Part shown: positions 34,850 through 44,209 of the stretch, piece after piece
Position numbering within the stretch: position 1 is the first letter of the stretch
Layout: every line of letters starts with the position of its first letter
Assembly (NCBI RefSeq): GCF_958450345.1
Contig: NC_088781.1
Coordinates: 119,982,431-120,046,430, forward strand
DNA length: 64,000 nt
DNA from: Calliphora vicina
Lineage: Eukaryota; Arthropoda; Insecta; Diptera; Calliphoridae
Direction of reading: 5' to 3'
Notes under the pieces: generated by a model
Told to the model about the DNA's origin: nothing
Database searches by the model: none
What the model saw: only the letters and a program-made list of their open reading frames with translations
Translations under genes and position numbers: made by a program

Positions 34850-35952
34850 CTAATCATTAATGATGAAATTTGGAACATTTTTCGAAAACCCTTCCATTAT
34901 GGTTTTTATAGTGCTGTAAGTCACTTTCTTCGAACAGGTTGTCCATCTCTGTTTAAAATCTACCACACTTTTGGACACCTTTTTTGTGCTCTTCACTCCA
35001 CTTGCCTCAGCTCCAGCCAGTTTGGAGGAATTGCCTCTCTTGGTGCAAATATTACATTATTGTTCTTGTACCACTCAAGACCTTTCTTACCATAGTGAAG
35101 ATGCCAAATCAGGCCAAACATAAGTGCGGACATTAAGAAGTCTTATGAGTGGAAGCATACTTTTTTGTAGACATTCCTTGATGTAAATTTCGGTATTTAT
35201 ATGGTCCTTTGTAACAAATGTTTGGCTTTTTTGCCGCAACTGCATATTGCTTACCATGCCAAGAACTTTTTGCGAAAATTTTGTGCTTTTGGGTCCTAAA
35301 CTATTCTACAGCATTTCCTCGAGCATCAGCAACATAAAAATATTGACCCGGAAGCTGCGAACATACGATTCGTTATCCATTATGCAGCGTTAGAGCCAAA
35401 ATAAAAGGACCTCTAAGGGTATGCAATTTATTATTAATGTTTCTAGTTTCTCAAAAATGTTTGGAAAAATCGGTAAAACATATATGGACAAATATATGTG
35501 GAAACTAATGGAACTAAAAATACGAAATTTGATCCGAATATTTTATAATAATAAAAATATAATGATATAAATGTGAGAAAATATGTTTATTTAAAAAAAA
35601 AATTTGTTGGTCAAGTTGTAGAAAAATCTTATGAGTTCGTGGTGAATATGTATGAATTGATACAGTCGAATAAAACACATTTGTGTGTTAAAACAGTCCT
35701 CATGCATACATATTTGTGGAAATATTTGAAAAAATAATTGACAATTACATGGAATTTAGCAAACAATTTTTGTCTTAATTACCTGGCCACCACTGTATAT
35801 ATTGAACCTGCAATGGCTTTAACTTTTCGTAAAATAGTCCGAGTACTGAGCTAACCCGACTGCTTTCTTATGAATATGCTTTCTATTTATTTGCTTTAGA
35901 AACATCATGTGGAGCATTATTTCTACGTGAACCAGGTTTTCTATCAACGACA
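34850..35952 (-). pseudogene. Transposase pseudogene of the 34,733-36,207 element (D37E-like)
   Basis: Reading right to left: basic linker VVDRKPGSRRNNAPHDVSKA (35,952-35,890), a second DNA-binding segment LSTRTILRKVKAI (to about 35,820), the nested block, then CIMDNESYV with the first catalytic Asp (about 35,375), LPGQYFYVADARGN, SQTFVTKDHINTEIYIKECL, VWPDLAS with the second Asp, HYGKKGLEWYKNNNVIFAP, and PPNWLELRQVE with the third residue Glu. Asp-Glu spacing is about 36-37 residues, allowing for a small indel, resembling D37E members of the Tc1/mariner superfamily. At least four frameshifts and several stops make it inactive. Open frames on the + strand here are antisense shadows. Confidence 0.7.
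35400..35797. mobile_element. Possible nested Tc1-type remnant with one terminus
   Basis: AT-rich, no coding frame; right end ATTACCTGGCCACCACTG followed by TA. CAGTGG-type termini are common in Tc1 elements (compare 19,716). The left terminus was not found, so extent is a guess based on where the host transposase is interrupted. Confidence 0.4.
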
Positions 35953-36209
35953 TGTTCTCCCGATACTGTTTAATAATATTGGCATCAGTTTGGCAGACCT
36001 TCGATTGTTTGTAGGACCAAGTTGGGTTTTGTTAAAAATATTTTTATTCATTTTAATCAGATTAACAGCAAATGAACATAATTGACATTAAACATATTAA
36101 CTGACATGCTTTACAAAGGTACCTTGATCAAAAACAAAAATCAAATAAAAACAAAAATCAAAGTTTTAATGTAAAACTTATGTTAAGGTTTTTTCGATCT
36201 CAGTCCTTA

Positions 36210-36650
36210 TCATCCAATTCAGGCCAAAAGAACTTGGTAATCATTGAACTATGATGACCTGGCCAACGTCGTTCTTAAGGAAATATGGACCGATGCCCAA
36301 AATCAACGTCAAATAGTGATGCATTGGATGCTCTTGGATCTCATTTGGATTGGTAACGTCCCAAATTCGACAATTTTGTTTGTTGATGTACCCAATCAAC
36401 CAGAAGTAAGCCTCATTGTAAAATAGGAGAAGCCTACGCAACTTTGCCTGAGCTGGACAACCATTTTGATAAAACAATTTTATAATTTGCACGGTTGTTG
36501 TATGCTGTATCCGTCCATGGTGATTTGGCAAAACAAACTGAATAAATGACTGCCAATTTGACAGATATAGCTTCATCAATATAGACGCTATCAACTGTGA
36601 AAGTTCGGAAGTCGTCTAAAAAGAAAATATTTGCTTCCAACATGGGTATC
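36210..36650 (-). pseudogene. DD41D-type Tc1/mariner transposase fragment, copy 1
   Basis: Minus-strand frames read FRTFTVDSV, SVKLAVIYSVCFAKSPWT, then LFYNEAYFWLIGYINKQNCR, IWDVTNPNEIQEHPMH, GPYFLKND and FFWPELDD, where it is cut by the transposon at 36,207. The first catalytic residue is Asn (FYNEA) where the sister copy at 41.9 kb has Asp (FYDEA). A frameshift and a deletion follow HPMHH. The family (NGYVNKQNCRIW, QQDGATSHT-like, SLDFFLW) is common in arthropods. The 117-codon minus frame at 36,241-36,594 is part of this pseudogene. Confidence 0.72.
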
Positions 36651-36838
36651 AAATAAAAGCTAAGAAGTTAGTTTATTCACAAATAAGGACAAAAATTTTT
36701 TTTCAAATTTTTATATGAATAACACAAAAAAATATTTAAAAAACTGAGTGATTGCACATGCTTTCCTTTGAAATGTTAAATATAAGCACATCTGATCTGA
36801 CGAAGATTAACTATTCACAAATAAGGACGAAACATTTT
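36651..36838. repeat. Direct repeat of ATTCACAAATAAGGAC
   Basis: The 16-bp ATTCACAAATAAGGAC, followed by RAAA, occurs at 36,675 and 36,813, 138 bp apart. It lies between the transposase fragment and DINE copy C. Origin unknown. Confidence 0.55.
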
Positions 36839-37545
36839 ATTCGGCTGTGCCGAATCTTATATACCCTTCACCAAATTATACTTTAAAATAAATTTTTGTA
36901 TATATTTTTAGGTAAACAAAATTTAATTTTTTTTTTAAATTGTTTTTGAAAAAAAAATTTTTTTGAAATTGTTTTTTAATTTTTTTTAAAAAAAGTTTAT
37001 TCCAAATTTTTTTTTTTTAGTTTTTAAATTTATTTTTTTGTTGGAAAAAAAAATGTATGACAAAAAAAATTTTTTGATAAAAAAAAAAATCGGGTTAAAA
37101 AATATTTTTCCCGATTTTGACCCATGGTAGGTCCAACTTACTATGGTCTTATATACATCGTTGCAATGGATTTTGAAATATCTATCATTAGATATCCATA
37201 TTGTCTATATTAATGACTTAGTAATCCAGATATAGATCAAAAATAGGTAAAAAATCGAGGTTGTCCCGGTTTTTTGGACCGATTTTGCTGATTTTAAATA
37301 GCAAACTTCTCGAAAGCATGTCTGACAGAATTATTGAAGATTTGGATCCCGAAGATATCTGGGGTCTTCAGAAAATTGATTTCAACAGACAGACAGACAG
37401 ACAGACGGACATGGCTTATTCGACTCTGCTGTCTATAAGGATCCAGAATATATATACTTTATAAGGTCGGAAATGAAAAATGTAAAAATTACAAACGGAA
37501 TGACAAACATATATATCCTTCTCACGAAGGTGAAGGGTATAAAAA
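36839..37545 (+). mobile_element. DINE-1/INE-1-like element (copy C)
   Basis: Starts ATTCGGCTGTGCCGAATC, and has CTTATATACCCTTCACC, an A/T-run variable region, TTGACCCATGGTAGGTCC, a clean (CAGA)n core with CAGACGGACATGGC (about 37,387-37,412), AAGGATCCAGAATATATATA and the 3' hairpin CCTTCTCACGAAGGTGAAGG. Very similar to copy B, including lengths, so both probably come from a recently active subfamily. A 67-codon frame inside is not a gene. Confidence 0.85.
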
Positions 37546-40029
37546 TGAGTGGTTTCAAAAACAGTCTTTTGAAATGTTATAAGGCCCGATGAATAGTATC
37601 TAAATCACTTGTATACCGCTTTTTCTATGGGTATGGAAAAAATATTAAAATTGCTACAGCTGTAATTTAATAATATAAACATCAATCTGGTCAACAGCTA
37701 TAACTGAAGCAACGAAATTCGAAATATAGTTAATGATTATGATAAAAAAAATAGAATTTTCACTTATTTTTATTGTTTACAAAAGCCTTGAAATGATTTT
37801 TTTTTATTAAATTTTGTAAACATTTTTAAAAAGAAGACATAATTTGTTATGCATTGATATATAATAGAGTAAATCGCCTCAGTGCAGAGTTACTCGGTAA
37901 TTAATTAAAGTTGAAGCCAGCAAGCAGTAATTGTCTTCAAGTCTTAATTGCAGAAACATGTTTAATCAAATGTGACAAAACAGCAAGTACAAATTACGAG
38001 ATTTGTATGACCAGCGACATGTTACATTATAGAATTTTATACAAAAAATATCATACGTCTACTAACAAATTATTTTTCTCATGAGGAAGACTTAGTTATT
38101 ACTTTAGTAAAACATATTGAAATTTTCTATGAGCTAAAATTGTTGAACGTGAAGAATCTATGAAACCTATATTTACCCTTTAAACATAATTTTAACATTC
38201 TATGAAATTGTAGCTGAATACATACTTTCATCGCTTCAACTAACAGTTTTTATTACCATTCGACATATAAAACTCGCCTAAATTACCACTTTATGTCATG
38301 CTAACAGAAACACCCCCTTACACACACATCGTTTTCAAAAAAAAAGATTAAAGCCTAAAAGCAAACTACATTAAAATGTAACATGACAACCCCTCATGTT
38401 ACTACATAATAACATTACCTATTAAAACCTAAATTACTACCCCATAGAACATGCTCTGCTAACAAGAAATGTTAAGGTTTGACAAAAATTATCTACGATA
38501 AAACAGAACACCCCTCTTAGTCATGAAATGTTAATATTTATACAACGTTAAATATAACATTAACACAAAAGCTTTTTGCAATACCGTTTTATGCAGCTTA
38601 ACATAATAACGTAATGTTAATAATTTAACATACATTTAACGTAATTAGTTTTACATTTAAAACTTACAGTAACACATTAAGTAATGGACAAATAACGTAT
38701 GTCACAAAAAAGGATTCTTGTCCTTGCTATTTTAAATAAAATCCACATTTATGAAGAAATTTATAATAATATATTGCTATTTTTTGAAACTTTCATTCCA
38801 TAATAGATGATAATGCCCAAAACATAGAAAAAGCTTTAGAGCAAAAGCTTTTGGGGCGAATATTAATCGAAAATTTTAAACAGAAAATAGTATATTATAG
38901 ATTTTTAAAACTGTGCTAAAGCTTTTTATATAACTTTCACAGTATAAAAGTAAAACAAAATTGTTAGATGACTTTATTTTTCTAAGTATTACAGTAGAAC
39001 AGTTTGAAGGAGATTTTTATAGTAAAACTAATAACTGAGAAAGGAAAACTTAAAGTTATGTTATAGCATTTATGAAACAATATATTGAATAGTATAACAA
39101 GATTGGAAAAGTAAATTCTGTCTTCTTTATAACAAATAATATTTCTGCTACAATTATAAGAACAAATTAAAGTAGTTAAAAGTGTTATAATATCAATAGA
39201 GGTTATGACGCTTTAAAATGTTTACTGCCTTCACTATAAGTCTCTTCATGTGAATATCTTATCTTATATATAAATAGGCCACACGTTTTTTTGTGGTGCA
39301 CTTTTAAATATGTTATTGTCCATTAATATTGATGAAACATATATGGTTTAAAAAGTTATTTTCTCTACATATGCACAATATAAACAATTTTTTAAAAATT
39401 CTTTTCATAAAAGTGATAAAAAGCGTTTAAAAGTTGTCGAATTTCGGCCACCGGACGATCCTAGTATATAGAATTACTTTGGATAGGTCTTAGATTGTTC
39501 TTTAAAAAACTAATTAGTAGCCAAATCTAACTGATGCAAATTTTGAGGCCAATGAGATTACTAGAACACCTGATGGAAATCAATTGAATTAATTTTGTAA
39601 TCAGTTCTATAATATCCACTACAAAATAAGATAATTTTGGTTAGTCCAGCGACCTGTCACAATGAGTCTAAATCAATTCATACCCTCTTAAAATAAAGTC
39701 ATAGGACCATTTAATATAAATTGTTAGAGCTAGAAACCTTAGATTAATTAATTCTTCCAAAATTTAGCATCGACCACAATCAAATAGACTGCTTGCTGCA
39801 AATGTCATACAATAACAACTAAGAAAATGCTAAAATCAGAAAGATTAAGCAGATTGCGATTGTAATTGCGGTTCAAATACATTTTAATGAAAAGAAGATT
39901 GTGTCTACTTTTCAAAGGTATAATTTGAAAATTGAGCTTCTATTTAATATCTATAGATAGTACAAACAATGAAAGGTACTTATGTATATACTTAGTCTAA
40001 TCATAGCTTTAATGAAATGTCTTGAGTGA
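37546..40029. other. AT-rich DNA, nothing recognised
   Basis: No gene or array. Between about 38,380 and 38,700 the motif TAACATTA/TAATGTTA and variants recur many times in both orientations, without fixed spacing. Confidence 0.5.
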
Positions 40030-40646
40030 ATTTGACACGGAACACAAAGATTGCCCAGGCCAGCCAAAAAAGTTTGAAGACCAAGAATTGTAGGCACTAC
40101 ACCATGAAGATTCTTGTGAAACTCAACAAGAGCTTGCAAAATCATTGGGAGTTACTCAAGCAGCAATTTCAAAACATTTGCGAGCAGCAGAATTCATTAA
40201 AAGCATGGAAATTAGGTACCATACGAATTGAAGCTGAGAGACCTTGAAAGATGATTTTGTATGTCTGAAATGCAGTTTGAACGCTATAAAATAAAATCAT
40301 TTTTGCACCGAATCATTACTCGCGATAAAATATCATGTGTGAAGTCCGGCCAACCAGTCGAATCGCCACCAAAGCCAAATATCCTTGGCTGTAAGGTAAT
40401 GCTCTATATTTGGTGGGACCAAAATGGTCCTACCTATTATGAGCTGCTGAAATCTAGCCAGACTATTACAGGGAACCTGTGCCAAACGCAACAACTGATT
40501 CGTTTGAAGCAAGTATTAGCCGAAAAACATCCAGAATATGCGGCCAGACATGAAACCTTAATATTCCATCATGACAAAGCTAGGACACATGTTGCGATAC
40601 CTGCTAAAAACTATTTATAATGGGAAGTTTGGCCCCGTCCGACTAC

Positions 40647-40683
<37 letters not shown>

Positions 40684-41027
40684 TTTTAAATATTATAATT
40701 TATTGAGCTCCAATATTTTTTTTTTAAAAAAGTAGTATTTCTACTACTATCTCAAAATGTTAATATTTCTACTACTATTTTTAAAAGGTAGTATTTTTTT
40801 TTTTTTTTTTTTTTTTTAATAACGCCAAACGAGTGCTCAATATTTTATTTCATTTAAAAAAATTTGTTTACATATTTAACTTAGTTCTAATCCCGCGAAG
40901 CCATTCGGCTTGTCTCCTTCGATCGATGCAGAACGCTCTCTCTGGGATACGCTTCACCTTAGAAAAGAGTATGCGAAATTGTTATGATTCGTTTTTGACC
41001 TCAAAAGATGAGCAATTCTTTTGGATC
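40030..41027 (+). pseudogene. Mariner transposase pseudogene interrupted by a poly(A)-type insertion
   Basis: Encodes, with frameshifts, FDTEHKDCPGQPKKFEDQEL, the SLGVTQAAISKHLRAAEFIK helix-turn-helix, GTIRIEAE, MSEMQFERYK, a decayed first-Asp region (ITRDK), VKSGQPVESPPKPNILG, CKVMLYIWWDQNGPTYYELL, RLKQVLAEKHPEYAARHETL, IFHHDKARTHVAIPAKNYL with the second Asp, then SDYY, where an insertion (40,649-40,895) breaks it. The frame resumes RSMQNALSGIRFTLEKSMRN and DEQFFWIG at 41,024. The segment 40,261-40,620 alone is an open 119-codon frame. Mariner proteins are about 345 residues. The region between the first Asp and the VKSGQP box is deleted. The copy is chimeric at its 3' end (next entry). Confidence 0.85.
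40649..40895 (-). mobile_element. Retroposed insertion(s) with poly(A) tracts inside mariner
   Basis: The + strand has a run of about 33 T (40,649-40,681) and a second T run of about 21 (40,797-40,817). Read on the minus strand, a short sequence containing AAATGAAATAAAATATTGAG (AATAAA signal) is followed about 20 nt later by A21, then by further AT-rich sequence with CTCAATAAATTATAATAT and A33. Two poly(A) tracts, each preceded by a signal, suggest one or two LINE-mobilised transcripts. ACTACTAT from the mariner target recurs inside the insertion. The source transcript is not recognised. Confidence 0.5.
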
Positions 41028-41690
41028 GGCACATGTTGCAATACCACTTAAAAACTATTTAGAATGAAGTGGTTACGAAGTTTTCTTCCACTCGCCTTAT
41101 AGTCCAGACCTTGTCCCGTCCGACTGCTATGTGTTTCGATAGATGCAGAACGCTATCTCTGGGATACGCTTCACTTCAGAACAGAATATCCGAAATTGGC
41201 TTGATTCGTTCTTGACCTCATAAGATGAGCAGTTCTTTTGGAGCGGAATCCATATGTTGCCAGAAAGATTGAAAAAAGTATTGCCTAACAATGGCCAATA
41301 CTTTGAATAAATCTATATATATAAAAATTAAATGGTGCATGTATGTAATGGAATCACGTGAGAACGGCTGGAGCGATTTGGCTGATTTTTTTTCATTCGA
41401 ATCGAAATTTTTAGGAGATGGTTTGTAAAGAAAAAATTTCAAAATTCCGGGTAAAAATCTGATTTTGTTTATTCCAGTCTACTGTAATAAAAAAGCTCCC
41501 TAAAGTATGCAGTACAAATATAGATATTTTATTTGTAAATAAATAAGAACAGGCAGGTGTATGTTGGTTGGAGAAACTTGAAGAAATAACATTAGTAAAT
41601 GCTAGCGGGCGAAGCCGGGCCGCTCAACTAGTTTATAATAAAATTAAAAAAAAAACTCCAATTTTTAAGCCATAAACCCAATATTTATTT
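41028..41690 (+). pseudogene. Second mariner C-terminus joined to the first, with 3' UTR
   Basis: At 41,024-41,030 the first mariner copy jumps back: after DEQFFW the sequence reads HVAIPLKNYLE, then YEVFFHSPYSPDLVPSDCYV, MQNAISGIRFTSEQNIRNWL, DSFLTS, DEQFFWSGIHMLPERLKKVL and ends NNGQYFE with TAA at about 41,307. So a second copy of the C-terminal third follows the first. The junction is at TCGGCACATGTTGC, resembling CTCGGCCACATGTTGC of the gene itself, which suggests joining at short homology. Stops after FR and LTS show decay. The 3' UTR is split by a Helitron at 41,312-41,631. Confidence 0.8.
41312..41631 (+). mobile_element. Non-autonomous Helitron, 320 bp
   Basis: Begins TCTATATATATAAAAATTAA, the usual Helitron 5' start, after an A; ends GCGGGCGAAGCCGGGCCGC (hairpin, GCGG..CCGC and GGC-GAA-GCC), then TCAACTAG, before a T. 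5'-TC, 3'-CTAG with a hairpin just before it, and insertion between A and T without duplication are all the accepted Helitron signs. No protein. Removing it rejoins the mariner 3' UTR as AATAAA-TTTATAATAAAATT. A 74-codon minus-strand frame overlapping it is not a gene. Confidence 0.85.
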
Positions 41691-41724
41691 ACTTCATTTT
41701 TAGATTCAATGGAATATATTTTAA

Positions 41725-41868
41725 AGTCCAATTAAATCTACAATGGAAGAAATTTCCGTGGTCCAATTTGAGCTTTAATGAAAGGTCTTTATATAGTCGA
41801 ATTTTAGTTTCAATGAATAATGACTATTTGGTACAATTTTAGTTTTAGCGGTTAATTTTTACAAAAAG
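41725..41868 (-). repeat. 35-bp satellite, reverse, left of the DD41D transposase
   Basis: GTCCAATTTGAGCTTTAATG with AAAGGTCTTTATATAGTC units, degenerate. Resumes at about 42,740 on the far side of the transposase, so the element probably inserted in this array. Confidence 0.65.
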
Positions 41869-41869
41869 G

Positions 41870-42700
41870 GTCTTCCAATAGGGACTTCCGAACTTTGACA
41901 GTTGATTGCGGCCAAATTGATGACGCTACATCAATCGAATTGGCTGTCATTTATTCAGTTTGTTTTGCAAATCAAAATGGACGATTATAGCGTTCAACAA
42001 TGCGTGCAAATGATGAAATGTTTTATCAAAATGGGAGTTCTGCGTGGGCAACATTCCGCGCCCACCGCTTATTTTACGATGAGGCTCATATCTGAATGAA
42101 TGGGTACGTCAACAATCAAAATTGTCGAATTTGGGACGATACCCATTCACATGAGATCCAAGAGCGTCCAATGCATCCCAAAAAAGTAACTGTTTGGTGT
42201 TGGTTTTGGGCTGGCTGCGTCATCGTTCCACATTTTTTGAGAACGATGTTGGCCAGGCAATCAGGAGTCAACGGCTAGCGCTATCGGTCTAAGATTACCA
42301 ATTTATTATGGTTTAAAATGGATGATATGGACACCAACGACATGCGGCTTCAGCAGAACGGCGCTACGAGTCACATAACTCATGACACATTGGACGTTCT
42401 TCGCGAGAGCTTTAGGGACATGGTTATCTCAAGTGAAGGTGATGTAAACAGTCAATCAAGATCATGCGCATTGACCTCGTTGGACATTTTCTTTTGGAGT
42501 TTACTAAAGTCGCAGATCTATGCGAATAAATCACACATCACAGAGGGCGCCAAAGGCAACATAGCTAATGCCAGCGGTCAAATTCAGACTCATTTATGCG
42601 CCAGATTCAGGGAAAATTGGACACATCGCCGCAAAAAACATTTACACGATGTTAATTTCCATACATAATGTCATTGATAGGCCTTTCAAACGAAAAACAA
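41870..42700 (+). pseudogene. DD41D-type Tc1/mariner transposase pseudogene, copy 2
   Basis: Frames in order: LPIGTSEL at 41,880, LTVDCGQIDDATSIELAVIY and SVCFANQNGR, NNACKWWNVLSKWEFCVGNI-like region, FYDEAHI (first catalytic Asp), stop, MNGYVNNQNCRIWDD, HEIQERPMHPKKVTVWC, GCVIVPHFL, then WMDDMDTNDMRLQQNGATSH, DTLDVLRESFRDMVISSEGD, SCALTSLDIFFWSLLKSQIY and HDVNFHT with stop at 42,668. The second catalytic Asp is Asn (QQNGA, AAC), and the third Asp (SLD) follows 41 residues later, so the family is DD41D. That spacing is known for a few Tc1/mariner groups such as rosa-like elements. Terminal inverted repeats are not certain; AAAGGGTCTTCC (41,866) and GAAAGACTCTTT (42,762) are candidates. Confidence 0.75.
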
Positions 42701-42739
42701 TTTCGATGATATCGCACACACACTTTGTTTTATTTAAAT

Positions 42740-43060
42740 TTATGGATATGAAGGGCTTAATGAAAGACTCTTTATTACAATTAGAGCTACAATGAACGGT
42801 CATCTATAGGCAAATTTGAGTTTAAGTAGAAGGTCTTTGTATAGCCAAATTTGTGCTGTTGCGGAAAGTCTTCGCGGAGCTCAATTTAATCTGCAATGGG
42901 AGACGTTTTTAATGTCAAATTTGAGCTTGAATGGAACGATTTTATATACTTCAATTTGAGCTTCAATGGAAGGTCTTTCGTTAACCCATTTGAGCATCAA
43001 AGGTGCTGATATAGTCGAATATAAGTCTCTTTAAATAGTCCCTGTTTCGCTAAGCTCTTC
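42740..43060 (-). repeat. 35-bp satellite, reverse, right of the DD41D transposase
   Basis: Units such as CAATTTGAGCTTCAATGGAA with GGTCTTT, degenerate and of irregular length. Confidence 0.65.
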
Positions 43061-44209
43061 ATTTAGTTCCAGTTGTCTTTCCATTATTTTTCTTTTAAAA
43101 CTCCTTAACTATTTTTTAAACTCTGACAGCATATGTTTATAACCTTCTTAAATTCCTTTTCATTAAATATTTTTCAAACCCCAAATAAATTATTCTTTAA
43201 ATAAATATCTATCTGTTTATATTATATTGTATTTTTGGAAAACCCACAAATCTTTATCTAAACATTTATTTAAATATTTGTACTCTTAGTCAAGTACACA
43301 ACAAACCAATAGAAGAGAAAGAAAAAAATACCAACATCAAAAGCACAAAATATTTATTTAAAATAAAATAACTATGAAAACAACAATTAAAACTATTATA
43401 AATTTATGATATTTAATAAATATTTATGTTTTCCAACTCATAGTTTTTAATCTAAATCCTACATGAACAATACGACTCAAAAATCATATAAATATAATAA
43501 AATAAAGTAGAAAGAATTATTTAAAAACCAAAAATAAATAAATGAATTTGAAAATAACAACAACAAGATTTTAAGCTTGAAAAGCAGAGAAATTTCCAAA
43601 CAACAGCAGCAGCAGCAGGAAAATAGTATGAAAAATGTAAAAATAAGATTTTGATGCAGAAATTTTGTACACATGATGCCAGTTTTGTATATAAATACTT
43701 GTATGTAGCTGCAAATGAAATTTGATATGAATAATTTTTGATGTAAAGACATTTGAATGAAAGTGCACTGAGAGAAAAATATTGTTTAAACAGACAAATT
43801 TCTTTAAATTAGTATTCAAAATCAGGCATTATTACGCTATTTGGAAGTAAGACAGATGGTTTAAAGTAGTTATTACTAAGAATATGAACCAGTAATGTTT
43901 TATTATTACTTGGTATTTACTGGGAATATTAATTTTTTTCATATTTTTTAACATGTACTTAAATTCATCACATTGTTTTTATTCTTTGAAACATAATAGC
44001 ATAAAGACTTTAAAAATATTTATTTTTCAACCATAATACTTTGTAATAAACCCACAGATTTTCTGGAAAAGCATGTTATGAAAATAAATAAATATATACA
44101 TATGAATAATTTAATATTAAAACAAAGAAGAAAGTATATTTGGTGAATTACGACCATTTGGCACCCTACACCAGTGTATATTGCAACCATAATATTAATG
44201 TAACACTTA
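43061..44209. other. AT-rich DNA, no gene recognised
   Basis: Contains a short (CAG)n run, CAACAGCAGCAGCAGCAGG, at about 43,600. Minus-strand frames at 43,477-43,819 are hydrophobic and T-rich but without a domain. The CAG run is not in a supported coding frame. Confidence 0.5.

Larger units (their letters stand above)
34733..36207 (-). mobile_element. Tc1/mariner-superfamily transposon with both ends, carrying a nested insertion
   Basis: Terminal inverted repeats AGGACTGAGATCG (34,733) and CGATCTCAGTCCT (ending 36,207), each flanked by TA (34,731-34,732; 36,208-36,209), the Tc1/mariner target. Length is 1,475 bp. It contains a decayed transposase on the minus strand. An internal block of about 400 bp (roughly 35,400-35,797) separates the DNA-binding and catalytic parts and ends with CTGGCCACCACTG followed by TA, which looks like the terminus of another Tc1-type element; its other end is not visible. 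The element itself inserted into a DD41D-type transposase copy (36,210-36,650). Confidence 0.75.

Noticed and set aside
34802..35095. 97-codon plus-strand frame
   Set aside because: It is antisense to the transposase pseudogene on the minus strand.
43596..43620. (CAG)n run as part of a polyglutamine coding exon
   Set aside because: Only about four repeats and no supported coding frame or splice context around it.
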